Below are positions 12,601-23,692 of a DNA stretch of 64,000 nt, piece by piece. Position 1 is the first letter of the stretch. Every line of letters begins with the position of its first letter. Position numbers and translations under genes: made by a program. A model generated the notes under the pieces. It did not search any database. It was given only the letters and a program-made list of their open reading frames with translations, and was not told the DNA's origin. This DNA is from Gelatoporia subvermispora B (lineage: Eukaryota; Basidiomycota; Agaricomycetes; Polyporales; Gelatoporiaceae): positions 291,500-355,499 of the forward strand of contig KB445806.1 of the NCBI GenBank assembly GCA_000320605.2, read 5' to 3'.

Positions 12601-13121
12601 CAGATATAAAATGGCATGAGCTATGCGCACCATCGAGCAGCCTCATTAACTCTTGGACTTTCGGCGCGTCAATTGTTGCAATCGGCTGGTACACGTAGGT
12701 ACCCTTTTTGATTTCAGCACCTTGGCCCGCGGTAGCTTCGTTCCTTCTGGTCTGTTAAAGTGTCAGTCAAGGCTATGAGTGGATGGAACTACATGCTGAC
12801 GGTGTTGAAAAGCATGATGCCGACTGAGTCGTTGGGACCGACGATAACTTTCTTCTTTTGAATCTGCATGGCAGCCTCAAGAGCAGTGAAGAGACGACAT
12901 GTCTGAACGTCCTCATATCTTTCGTCATCATACAGTTCTTGCATTGACGGTGAACAGTCAATGCAGAATAGGATTACGTCCTTATTGCCTTCAAGGTACT
13001 ATGACGAATCGCTGTTCGTTAGCGGGTGTTGAGACTACGCAGCGGCAGGACCTACGCCAGCATCTTCGAGCTCCACATCTTCATCATCGTCAAGCTTGTT
13101 CCAGTCATCGTAGGAGCTCAT
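9632..13121 (-). CDS. ku70: Ku70, DNA end-binding subunit of non-homologous end joining
   Basis: Ku70 pairs with Ku80 to bind DNA ends and start non-homologous end joining; it also acts at telomeres. Starting at MSSYDDWNKLDDDEDVELED (13121), exons give in order the vWA domain (GNKDVILFCIDCSPSM, VGPNDSVGIMLFNT), PMGDVFTSCNWVMRDG, KRVFLITDEDDPHPG, VEPFFISSEDKSFDPSKFYS, and the Ku core (HEVPKRAFFSTRLQLAEGF, EDNVKHSTFIYPDEM, RTMVRKKKIGIALGLARRN, PLPFADDIRAA). The C-terminal arm (ARAWIDKI, YHNAQLEAAAF) is followed by a SAP DNA-binding domain (LRVDQLK, then EFCKSKSLPSSGKKADL) ending EWLEAHP at 9632. At least a dozen introns are needed and each junction restores family sequence. The SAP domain is interrupted by an unusually long intron at 9722-9956. 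Divergent from PTPA. Confidence 0.94.
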
Positions 13122-13454
13122 TAGAGTAGAGGATGTAGACAGGATGGGATGGCCAACTCGAGCTCTGTGTGCCACCGACTCCGAGTCGCGCTCGACCGCG
13201 CCGGCTGTGGCTTAGTGGTGGGACGCGTCTCGACGCGTGCTGTGAGAATATGTCACATGATCTCGGCTATGATGGCGCGTCGCGGTTGTTCCTCATCTCA
13301 GACTCAAGCTTGTCTCAAGCCGTCGTGTATCCGAACTCCCATCTACTTTCGATCTTTATGCTATTCTAGAGCGGATGGCCAAGAATACTTTGGCCTGAAA
13401 CTTACTATACAAACTGAAATTTCTGCTTGACATTACATTTCCAATCATCGGACT
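13122..13454. promoter_or_regulatory. Shared Ku70/PTPA divergent intergenic region
   Basis: These 333 bp separate the two divergent start codons and must contain both promoters. No clear TATA box was seen. Open frames crossing it are not recognisable. Confidence 0.45.
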
Positions 13455-14919
13455 ATGCACGCTGCTGCGCTGCCTCTGCTGCGGCAAGTACTCGTGTCTG
13501 AACTGGATCCTGGTCAGCTCCCTGTGCCAAAAATTCGCACGGATGCCGACGTAGAGCATTGGAAGATGACTCAGGGATACCAAGACTTTGGTCTATTTCT
13601 GCGCCGCCTCAGCGAGGCGGTAGTCGGTCGCTTCCTTCCGTGCCCAGATGCCCAAGATGAGGTTAGCTGACAGCATGCTCGTCAAAAATTGCTGACGAAT
13701 GAAGATGCTAGGGGAGCATCGCTATGCTCAAACTATTGGATGCATTAAACAGCTGGATTGACGAGATCCCTCCACTGCCGACTCCGCAGCGATTTGGCAA
13801 TCTCGCATTTCGTACGTGGGGCAAGCGGTTAGAATCCGTAAGAATCGGGTCCCGCTCTATTTCCAAATGTAGCTTAAGTGACAGTTCGCTGTAGGAGGCG
13901 CCAGCGCTGCTCACCAATCTCCTCCCGCCTTCCCTGCACGCTGCGATACCCTTCCTCGCCCCGTACCTCGTAACATCGTTCGGCTCGCCCGTGCGCATGG
14001 ACTATGGCACAGGACACGAGGTGTCGTTCACGCTCCTCTTGATGTGCCTGGCCCTACTTCGGTTCCTGCAGCCCGAGCCTGCAAACGAACGCGAGCTCGT
14101 GCTGAACGTATTCGTACGCTACCTTAGGTTGTGCTGGCGACTGCAAGACGTGTACAAGCTGGAACCGGCGGGCAGCCATGGTGTCTGGGGCCTAGACGAC
14201 TATCATTTTTTGGGGTATATTTTTGGCAGCGCACAGTTGCGAGGTGCGCCTGGACTACATGTCGCGTTGTTGACGTCGCCCGAGGATGACATTGACCCAC
14301 CCTGTAGATCAGTCGGAGATACCCGTCTCATCGATTCTGCGCCCCCCGCTTCCCCCGACGAATCTCTATTTCATGCAAATCATGCGAATTCATGAGGTGA
14401 AACACGGCCCGTTCCACGAGCATTCATCGCAGTTGTACGCGATCGCGACCGGTGTGGTTTCGTGGGCGAAAGTAAACTCGGGGTTATTCAAGATGTATGA
14501 AGTAAGTGGGTGCCCCACATCTGCCGTTGAATCTCAGCGACGCTCTTCTACAGGCTGAGGTGCTCGGAAAGCGTGTCGTAGTTCAGCATATCCCATTGGG
14601 TGGCCTCCTCGACTGGCAAGCCTCGACCTCTGATCAGGATCTTCAAGAACCAGACGGTGCTTCCTCCGCAGCAGCACAAGCACCCATTGTTTCCACGCAA
14701 GCGCCATGGGCGACATCGGCACTCCCTACGGTAAGACCTCGCACAAAGTTCTGTGCCTTGTGCTGGCGGCAAGTAACAGGAGTAATGCAGGAACGGCAAG
14801 GACCCATCGTCGCTGCGCGCATGCCGCTGGGCCCCACCGCGAGCACAAGTTTGAGATACAGCGGCGTACCCTCGGTGCCCATGCCCGGACCGAGAGCCCA
14901 CGGCGCAGCTCGCCGATAA
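13455..14919 (+). CDS. PTPA, serine/threonine phosphatase 2A activator (Rrd1/Rrd2 family)
   Basis: PTPA is a peptidyl-prolyl isomerase-like chaperone that activates PP2A catalytic subunits in cytosol and nucleus. The model starts MHAAALPLLRQVLVSEL. The intron at 13662-13711 and one ending just before the EAPALLTNLL segment give TPQRFGNLAFRTWGKRLES followed by HAAIPFLAPYLVTSFGSPVR. Hallmarks are RMDYGTGHE, LRLCWRLQDVYKLEPAGSHG, WGLDDYHFLGYIFGSAQLR and KHGPFHEHSSQLYAIA. After KVNSGLFKMYE an intron leads to AEVLGKRVVVQHIPLGGLL. The Ala/Pro-rich tail is typical of fungal homologues. A 60-nt intron (14731-14790) in the tail is a multiple of three without stops, so both retained and spliced forms read through to 14919. 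I cannot tell the Rrd1 from the Rrd2 type. Confidence 0.93.
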
Positions 14920-16089
14920 ATGCGGCGAGATTCCTGGCAGGAGTCATTCTGCAAGCGCGGGAGCAGTATCGCCTCGGCGTATCGTCGGTGCCAGCGGTGT
15001 TGCATTGTAGCAGTATAGATATAATGTAGCATAGCATCGAGCCACAATGAACATGCGTTTTCCTCGTTCAAAACAATTTTTGTCTGAATGATTAGAGGCG
15101 ATGCGGAGGTGCAGTCGCAAGTATAGGGCGAAAACGCGCGATTACGAGACTGGCGCCACAAGTGGCTAGGCGTGACAGTTGCTGAACATTTTGGGCATCA
15201 AACCGATGTCATGCTATTTTGGGTATTTCCTCGAGCTAGCAATATTACTTTCGAGACCTCTCCACGCAGAATGCCTGGCAGAGGTGTGTGTTGAGCAGCC
15301 CCGGAACATGAGGAAGGGGCTGGAGTAGCACCCGCGTGGATGGTCCGGTACCGCGTCCGGCAAACTCCGGCGCGGTGTAATCGATGAAAAAAGCGTCGAG
15401 CTCAACCTGAACTGCGATTCCCCCCTCCCTTTTCGTTCGTCAGAGACAAAGCACTTGTATCTCCCCCTCTGTTGTCGTATCGCTTACCCGGCTACGACGC
15501 AGAGACCCCTCTGTTTCACAATTCCTGACCAAGCGCGGAACGACGACCTTCGTCTGTTGACCCTCGAGTGAGTGCACGATGTCATCGATTTTTGGCGCGC
15601 ATTTTGCTGATCCACCGTCTGCAGGTGGTCATCCGTTCGTGGTTCGTGTAATGCACTCGGGACTTGCTGTGCGGTATGGACTGACACGCGCGATGTTGCC
15701 AGGCGAACCTCCCTGACGGGCTTACTTCAAGCACCGTTTTTTCTCGTTGAAACCACGCTGCAGTTTCACTCCACTCCTCCCGCCCCACCGCCTCCCTCTC
15801 GCATTTTTGCGCCAACGATCCAGCTCATCCTCGCTGTCTAGGAGCGAGGAACCTCCCTCGACTGAAGTACCCTACCGTTACCGTACCTAATCCGCTCCGG
15901 CGGTAGGCTCGGTAATTAGGGTTAGCAACCTCTCGAAGAAGTCTGTCTCCCAAAACGCCCTCTCCAGTTCAACTGGATCCTTCCTCCGCTACAATCTCTG
16001 GATCCCACTCGACTGAGGACCAACAACTAGACATAGAATTCTATCTCACCGCCTCTACCCAACCCCCCCTCTCTCCTCATTCTGGTGGA
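14920..16089. promoter_or_regulatory. ODC upstream region with long ATG-free leader
   Basis: From 15695 to the ODC start at 16090 (about 395 bp) there is no ATG on the plus strand, and the last 150 bp are rich in CT runs. This fits a long promoter/5' leader kept free of upstream starts. A telomere-like decamer, TTAGGGTTAG, sits at 15916-15925. No gene is seen in the remainder. Confidence 0.45.
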
Positions 16090-17749
16090 ATGTCACAACT
16101 CGAAATCCTGACTGCGCACTGCCCAGTTGACTTTGATTACGACTCTGCTGCGTTTTCGACTTCACTCTCGCGTTCATTCAAGGAAAGGGCGCTCTCTCAT
16201 GACTATCTGAATGGACTGGTCTCTTCTTCTCCTCGCACCACCCATGCCCTCGAAACTTTCCGTCTTTATGGACATGCTTCGACCAAAGATACCGACGAAT
16301 CTAGCGGAGATGACGTAACGATTGCCGGACTTCCTCCGCTCATGCGCGGACATCCCAACATCCACCTCCGGAACGGAGTGATGAGGGCCATGCAGCTCGC
16401 GCTGGACGGAGAGTCCGATGCGGAAAAAGCCTTCTTTGTAGCAGACCTCAGCTACGTGTTCAGGCAGCACGAACGCTGGCAGAAGTGCCTTCCTGGCATT
16501 GAGCCCTTCTTTGGTATGTTGTTGGCGCTAATCTCCGTATGGCTGAATCTAAACATATCCATTGAACGCGCAGCGGTCAAATGCAACCCCGATCCCTATG
16601 TGCTGCGTCTTCTGGCGGCGCTAGGCACGGGCTTCGACTGCGCTTCCAACGGAGAAATCTCTCAGGTTCTGCGGCTTGGAGTGGATCCCTCGCGCATCAT
16701 CTATGCCAACCCGTGCAAGGCCACATCGTTCATCCGAGGCTCTGCCAAGTCCGGCGTGGACATGATGACATTCGACAATACAGACGAGCTGTACAAAATC
16801 GCGCGCGTGCACCCCGGTGCGAAGTTGGTCGTCCGCATATTGACCGACGACTCGAAGAGTCTGTGCCGACTCGGACTCAAGTTTGGGGCGCCTCTGGTGT
16901 CTGTGCCAGCGCTGCTGGCGAAGGCCAAGGAGCTGAACCTGGACGTCATCGGCGTCAGCTTCCACGTGGGAAGTGGGTGCTACGACTCCTCGGCGTTTGC
17001 TGACGCCGTGATGCGCGCTCGCGCCGCGTTTGACATGGGCAAAGAAGCCGGGTATGCTTTTACCCTCCTCGACGTTGGCGGTGGTTTCGAGGATGGCACC
17101 TTCGAGGCGACTGCTTCCATTCTCACGGATGCGATCAGTCGGTACTTCCCAAACAGGGAGGGCCTTAGGATCATCGCAGAGCCTGGGAGGTACTATGTTT
17201 CCAAGGCGTTCAGCCTCGCCACGAACATCATCGCACGCCGCGCTCCTCCTGAGCCTGAGAAGGGGTCACAAGATGTCGAGATGGACCCGGAACAACCTAG
17301 CGTGATGTGTGCGTCGAATCTTTTTCCGCGCTGCGTTCGCACTCCCTGTCACCGCTTGCTGACAAATTTTCAACTTAGACTACATCAACGACGGCGTGTA
17401 CGGGGCGTTCAATTGTATCCTCTTCGATCACCAAACCCCGCAGCCATACGTCTTATCCCTTAGCGGGTCCTTCCATGTCCCCGCATCTGTGCCGCTCCGG
17501 GCCAGCAGCGTCTGGGGACCGACTTGCGATTCCATCGACTGTGTCTGCTCGATCACCCAGCTCCCCGAATCACTCCAAGTGGGAGACTGGCTCGCGTTTG
17601 ACAACATGGGCGCGTACACCGTTTGCGCAGCTAGCCAGTTCAATGGTTTCGAGGTTAGCAACGTCATCTACACGACGGGAGGTGGCGCGGGCGCTGCTGA
17701 AGTGCGCAGGGCCCTGAAGATGTTTGTCGACGAGGCCGTTGACGTGTGA
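16090..17749 (+). CDS. ODC (SPE1): Ornithine decarboxylase
   Basis: A PLP-dependent enzyme converting ornithine to putrescine, the first step of polyamine synthesis, in the cytosol. Exons 16090-16513, 16574-17308 and 17379-17749 give about 509 aa. The first intron is split inside the codon for Ala of PFFAVKCNPDP; Lys144 there is the PLP Schiff-base lysine. Other hallmarks are IIYANPCK, GVSFHVGSGC, LLDVGGGFEDG, RIIAEPGRYYV, YYINDGVYGAFNC, and the catalytic-cysteine motif WGPTCDSID (Cys436) followed by GDWLAFDNMGAYT. A short acidic/Pro-rich insert (about residues 365-385) precedes YYINDGVYG. The first intron is 60 nt without stops, so an unspliced frame also stays open but breaks the catalytic lysine motif. 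Complete by all these criteria. Confidence 0.96.
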
Positions 17750-19371
17750 AATATAGATGAGAGGTGGTGACTGGTTAGCGATTCTCCAGATTGCAACCAT
17801 GGACGATTGATTCGACTACCGCAAGTACGTTACCTAACGTTACCAGTTATGCATGGACTTTACTGTGCGTTCCCGAATTCGCATCGGATAGGCCGCTCCT
17901 CACCTGTATGCGCGCTGAAATTTGAGCTGTGTGATTGTTTCACCTATGGGCGCCCTCTGCCCGACGGACGCGATGAGCGCAGAGGTTTCGGTGCCGTCCA
18001 TGTGGTCTCGGCGAACCGACAGTTGGGTAAGGACTAGTCGTTGAAAATTTGCAACTCAGGAAACTTCAAGGCACGCCGCGCGCGCGCGATTCGGGCAAGA
18101 AAAATGCGGGAATTATGTCTCATTCTCAGGGTCATTTCACCTCGTGACGTATTGGGCTCGAGCTCAGGCGACCTCGAGGCGGAGCGATCTGCAGACTGAT
18201 CGGAGAGGAATCAAGGGACACGAGCGAAATCTTCCTGCTCCATCGGCCCGCGCCTCTCCGGCCTGCGGCCAGAAGCCACCACAGCTGTGGACGCGGTCTG
18301 ATGTTGCCCACCGCTCCGGTTCGCCAGGTGCTTATTCACTTGCAAACTCTATTTTTCGCACCTTATTCGAGCGTTATGTCTCCTCGCAGCTGCATTGAAG
18401 GCACTTGTCCCGTCGTAAACCCCTCGCGGGCCCCGGACTTATATCGCATCTCGGGGGACTGAGCTCGTGCCGGGGTCGGCAGGCGCGCCTCTGTTTCGGA
18501 GATGATGGGCCGCTGGGGTACTCTTTGGGATCAGTGTAAGAACACTGCCGAAGGGCTACCAGTGTGTTGCTAGGTGTCGCCTGTGGATCGGACGTGCCCC
18601 GCCCCGTGAGATGCGCGCGGTCGGAATGCGCTTTCCCGCGCTCTACGGCCTAGTTCGCGCCCGTCTCGGTGACTTGTTTCGGCACTCGAGACATAGCTCG
18701 CTCCCTGGTCAGACTGAATTCAGTGGAACACGACGTCTGATTGACCAAGAGAGAACTCCGTCAACGTGGCTGCCAACTCTTCCGGACAGGGCACGACGTT
18801 GGGAGCAACCTTAAACTAGTCGAGACAAATCGGGAGCTCCGAACATGAGGACATGTCCCGCGAAGACCCGGACCCCACTTCCAGTTCCAAGCCTGTACGG
18901 CAGATGAGAGATGAGATCTGGTAAACTCTGCTCCGGTTCTTTCTATATCTAACCGAGGCTGCCGAGGCTCGGTACCTAATATATACAGACAGCATGCCAT
19001 AATTCACGGACCATTCCAATGGAAACCAAACTCGGCGACCGCTGGAACACTTGTGATGTCCGGATTCTGTTGCGCCTTGTTGTCATATTATGTATGGCTC
19101 TGTATATGTCCGCACAGGATATATGGGGCCTCATCACCTGTCTTTCGGACTTTCTTTCGCTCGGATCGCCGCCCGTCAACCCCGCACTCCTTGACTTGTC
19201 GACGCTAAGCTTCTCCGGCAGGACCTTACAGGGCCTCTTCTCGCCTCATTGTGCGCGCACACATCATCGTATCACAACTTCTTCGAGCCCGGATTAATTT
19301 TTATTCGCTGGTGGGGTGCCCGCTGCACGTAGATCGTCCGAGTCGGACCGCTTATCTCACTCCGCAGAGCC
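17750..19371. other. Intergenic, no recognisable gene
   Basis: 1.6 kb between ODC and the APSES factor. It contains a short alternating CG run near 18077 and GC-rich sequence to about 18700. Open frames are short and not family-like. The 3' half probably holds the APSES promoter. Confidence 0.5.
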
Positions 19372-21320
19372 ATGGCGCTTGTGCACCCTCGCGCTGCTAG
19401 CATGTCGTCCGGATTATTACTGGTGAGTCTCCTGTGCACTCACTCTGTGGCCTGTCCTGAAGTGATCCTGTCCAAGGAACCCATGCCCCCCTCTTGTTCT
19501 GACTCATCTGGCGTCGGCCCCCGCTTTCGTCCTTACGCGAGCCCCGATCATCATGTCACGAAAGCTCGATACATTACTAGCAATGATCCGCGGGGGTACA
19601 TGTGAGTGTATCACCGTTGTCGCACTTACTGGTCTTCATGTAGCTACCACAGACCAGTCTATGAGTACCCTCTCAACGGACAATGGATTATGCTCGACAT
19701 GGACGACGGCTATGTCCTGTGGACCGGCATTTGGAAAGGCGAGTCATATTGTGGCATGAAGTCCGATTAGTCCTGACGCCTGACCTGACATCTTGAATAT
19801 TAGCCCTCGGCAACTCTAAAGGTATGTGTAGTATGTCTGATGACACAATGATACACTCTCCTGATATCTCGCTCTCGCAGCTGACATTGTCAAAATAATT
19901 GACTCGCAGCCGGACTTGGCGTCTCAGCTACGCCGAGTCAGAGGCGGGTATCTCAAGATCCAGGGTACATGGATGCCCTACGAGACTGCTGTGCGTCTGG
20001 CTCGGAGGTATGTGTATGCTACCCCATAATGAGCACCACCGACCCTGATACTTGTCATGCCAGGGTTGCTTGGCCAATACGCCATGATCTCGTCCCTCTC
20101 TTCGGGTATGGATACTGTAACCGTTATCTAGGATAGTCCCTGACACATCTTCCATAAACAGCCCGAATTTTCCGGGTACATGTTTGTCCCCGGACCAACC
20201 AGGTTATGGCCAGATTGTCAGACCTGGCACAGGCAAGAGACGGGCGCGTCGAAATATGGATGGATTTTCTGCTGTCGACCCAAGACAAGATTGGACAATC
20301 ATCTCGGCGGGCTCGTCGAGTGGGCTTGACCTTTCGTGTACCCAAAGCACACTGGTCATGTCGCACAGCTTCCACCAGCCGCCCTCGCGCTTCAGAGATT
20401 ATGATCAACATTCCGATGAGGCAGACTCGCCCGTCATGCTTCACGCCCCATATGTTGAGCACCCCGTCGTGCGACCGGGTACTGCGCAGATGTCTGAAGC
20501 GTATGACTCCGGTTCTGCTCGACGGCTTTCCCCGTCCATGGAACCAGGATCGAGTGTCCGCTATTCTCCTTACCCTAGCCCGCTTTCTTCCGGCCACTCC
20601 AGTCGTCCACCCCCATCGTACCCATCGTCAGACTCGCCGGAATTGTCATCCACCGGATCGCGGACAACACGATCCATACCGACGCCCTCAGATATTGTCC
20701 TCCCCCCTCTACGCATTTCGAGTGATGGGCAGGCAGGCCAGCGGAGGACGTCGATCACCCTTCCGCCGATCTCGGCTATGGAGGGTATACCGCGTGCAGG
20801 ACCTGTCGATTCGCTCGCTGTCCTCAGACGGCTGCAGCTGGATGACGAAGAGGCTACGAGCTCTTACCCACCTTCGGCGCTGGACCGGCATGTCTCTGCG
20901 GGGAGACGACACAGCGTGCAGTATCCAATATCGAGGCCGTGAGTAGTCATTTCGACTTATCCAATCAATATAACTGACTTTTTCTGTAGGTCTGAGACAG
21001 CCCATCCTTATCGTCGCTCACCGCCTGCGCGTTCCTCTCGTGACACTGAGGGTTCAGCGCCGTACGCTGACCGCAGCTCGGCCCTTGGCATGGCATCCCA
21101 CACTCCCGGGACACCGTTACAGGCCTCATCGCTCGACCAACGCGACGAGCGAATTTTTTCATCGTCCCACGTTGAGCAGAGACGCCGCTCAACGGCGAGT
21201 TATTCGGACACACTTCGTAAGTGGATCTATCTCGATCCCCGTCTAATCCGACGACTGATCCAGAACTACCCAGTCAATCATTCTACATATACCACTGAAC
21301 GACCGTCTTGGAGGCAGTGA
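19372..21320 (+). CDS. APSES/KilA-N-type transcription factor
   Basis: A nuclear DNA-binding protein of the APSES (KilA-N) family, whose fungal members control morphogenesis and cell-cycle genes. The DNA-binding domain is split over several short exons: HVTKARYITSNDPRGY, then VYEYPLNGQWIMLDMDDGYV with LWTGIWKALG, then ADIVKIIDSQPDLASQLRRV, GGYLKIQGTWMPYETAVRLA, VAWPIRHDLVPLFG and PEFPGTCLSPDQPGYGQI. The GGYxKxQGTW core and the following ArgArg/Leu-rich helix are diagnostic. A long exon (about 20170-20940) gives a Ser/Pro-rich disordered tail. The final intron has a GTAAGT donor and joins to NYPVNHSTYTTERPSWRQ, with the stop at 21318-21320. The start at 19372 is the first in-frame ATG; the N-terminal exon is weakly conserved and its exact splicing uncertain. 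Confidence 0.85.
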
Positions 21321-23638
21321 TCCCATACGTTGTACGTTTATCTTGTTTCTCGTATTGCGCATTCGTGTACGCATGTTGGTTACCCATGTTTCGTTCGATT
21401 CTTCTCGATTCTTAGTTATTTCCGCTTTGTCATGGCCGTACCACTACCGTAAACTACCATAATGTATTGTAGAACTAGAGCACAAGAGGTTTCAGGATGA
21501 CGTCGGTTGTCCATCCTGCTGCTTGAAAATTTTGAGACGCGCTTCTAGTTCTGTGCATGCAATGTCCAGCCTTCGAGTTTCGGTCTTGGGGACGAATCTA
21601 GAAAGGAGTTACGGCAGCCGTTCTGATCGTCCCGAATTTCGAACGACCCTGATCACGCCGCTGGGGCTGAAAAGTGATTGGATAGATATGGTAGCTAATC
21701 GAGCTGAAGGTGGGTTGCCGACACGTTGGTCGCTAAATCCGAGTGGGAATTGCGTAAGCAATTCATTCGAAATAGCTTCTTTCTCCGGCAAAGAAGAATT
21801 TCCGCATAGCGCCTTCTGTAACGCACGGCGTGCGTGTTGGCGGTGGCGAGGTGAGCCAGAGCCCACGTATGTCACAGGTCAACTGATGCGCACGACATCC
21901 CGTCGGGTCTGGGAGTGAGAAATACCTATTCCCCGTAAGTGCAATTAAGCCATTCATGGGTGCTTATTCTGAAGTTCCCCGAAGATGTCTTTTCAAGCCT
22001 CGCACACTCGCGCTGTAACCTACGCCATAGAGCTACAAAATGACCATTTGCGGTCCATAAGCTCTCTCGCTAATGTGAGATACTGTTCTTCGAAGCAAAG
22101 TCGGAACACGGATATGAGCTCCTCGTCAGTCATGGGGTACTGAAAACGTTGTGGAAGTTCTAGCCAAAAGGAGACCCGGAGCAGAGGGAAAGTAAATATG
22201 ACTGTCCGGGTCCAGATTAACGGAGAATACACCAAAGGCTCCACGGATAAGATTGTGGAGGGAGAAGTTCAGATCGCAAGGTCAGAACGTGTGCTGACCC
22301 TGGCCGAGACCAGTGGAGGGAACATTATGACATTTGTCCAAGCACGGGCCATCGGCACGGTTACGAAAGGGTTACCTTTCACGCTACTATCTATGCGGTT
22401 TCAGGGAGAATGCGGAACACAGATAGGTCCAGTTACCTTTCTTCCTGTGCCCTGGATGCTGAGAAAGTTGGATATCCCAACGTCAGGTGGTCAGGAGACC
22501 TTGTAACCATGCGCCGGCCATGGAGAACGTCAGAAGGCTGAAGAACATCGTGTCAGGTGAGAGGAGGTGATAGACCCGAAGAGATGTGGAGAGGAACACG
22601 GAATTCAATCGACAGTGTACATTCTGGACCGAGACGCGCGATAACAGCAACAGAAGGGAGCTCGAGGATCTTTCGCTGGAGCGGGTTCCGTCCGGCAGAT
22701 AGAGCACAGGTGACCGACAACATTGGACGGGCATATCAATGTTGGGAGCCTTATGGCCGCAAGACGACAGCATGCCCAAGCTAGAAGCGTTGAGTTATTG
22801 TTCCTGCACGATTTAGCCCCTCGCGGAGAGCCGTGACGCAGACATAGCGCGCCGGAGCCGATTCGAGCGCGGTGGTTCCCAGAGGAAATGTCAGGCTTCC
22901 GGTGTCAAATTGTCCCACAGTCTTTGCCAAAGCGTCTTCTCTTGTAATTGTTCTCGCGGTGAGCCGACGTAGGCCCACGAACATGAGTTAAAACTTTGCA
23001 CGACAGACTAATACGCAGTAGTAGCCGCTGTGAAATAATAGGTCGTGATCTGCGGCAATAGAAACCATGTATTTTGTTTGAATGACCCTTCAACACCCAG
23101 GCTTACACACTCAAGTCGCTTGGCGTCAAGTAGACTGGCTTTCGGGAAAAGCAAGCGGAGATGGCACGAGGTGATCACTGACCAGACCAGCATTAAAACA
23201 GCCCCCCCCCCCCGCCGCCACGCCGTACCGTGATGAAGTCACGATCACGTGTCCGCGTCATTGCATGACCGGGGCGTGCGCCGTCACGCTTAGCGGCCGT
23301 GGTTGCCTCGAGTCTTGACGGTTAACCTGCATCCGATCATCTATTTCATCTGTCGAGCTGGTGGATAAGGAATATCTGGGATAACAAGTTGAGTGATTGG
23401 CGTTGCAGATTGATTGCCAGAAAGTAATATCTCTTGTTTCTATGATCTAGTTCGGCAAGGTGGCTCGACAGTAGAGTACAGAAAGGTTGAAAAACGGCAG
23501 CTGCTCTTGGACTGTAGGTTATACACTCAAACATCATTGTGAGTGCAGTCAGATGCGGTATTAGGGAAGTGTCGCTTGGTCTTAACGGGAGCCTCGAATC
23601 CAGCAAGCGATCACACATTCCGCTCAGAACTCTCCTAA
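21321..23638. other. Long intergenic region, no confident gene
   Basis: 2.3 kb. Competing open frames occur on both strands (for example a 103-codon plus frame at 22198 and minus frames at 22020-22244, 22483-22779 and 22781-22984), none with recognisable motifs. A 12-C homopolymer sits at 23202-23213. Small exons of an unknown minus-strand gene cannot be excluded. Confidence 0.4.
23202..23213. repeat. Poly-C tract, 12 bases
   Basis: An uninterrupted run of 12 C followed by GCCGCCA. It lies about 480 bp upstream of the SAM-like gene start. Prone to length error and possibly able to form G-quadruplex-like structure on the other strand, though a single run is not enough by itself. Confidence 0.9.
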
Positions 23639-23692
23639 GTGGCGCTAGCCGATACCCGGCAAACTTGGCCATTCAAGCTCCCTCCACGCAGT

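Noticed and set aside
20206..20946. 246-codon alternative frame over the APSES exon
   Set aside because: The other frame continues the APSES protein through splice sites; this one is Arg-rich noise.
22198..22984. Overlapping frames on both strands that might be a small gene
   Set aside because: No conserved motif, no consistent splice chain, and both strands look equally coding.
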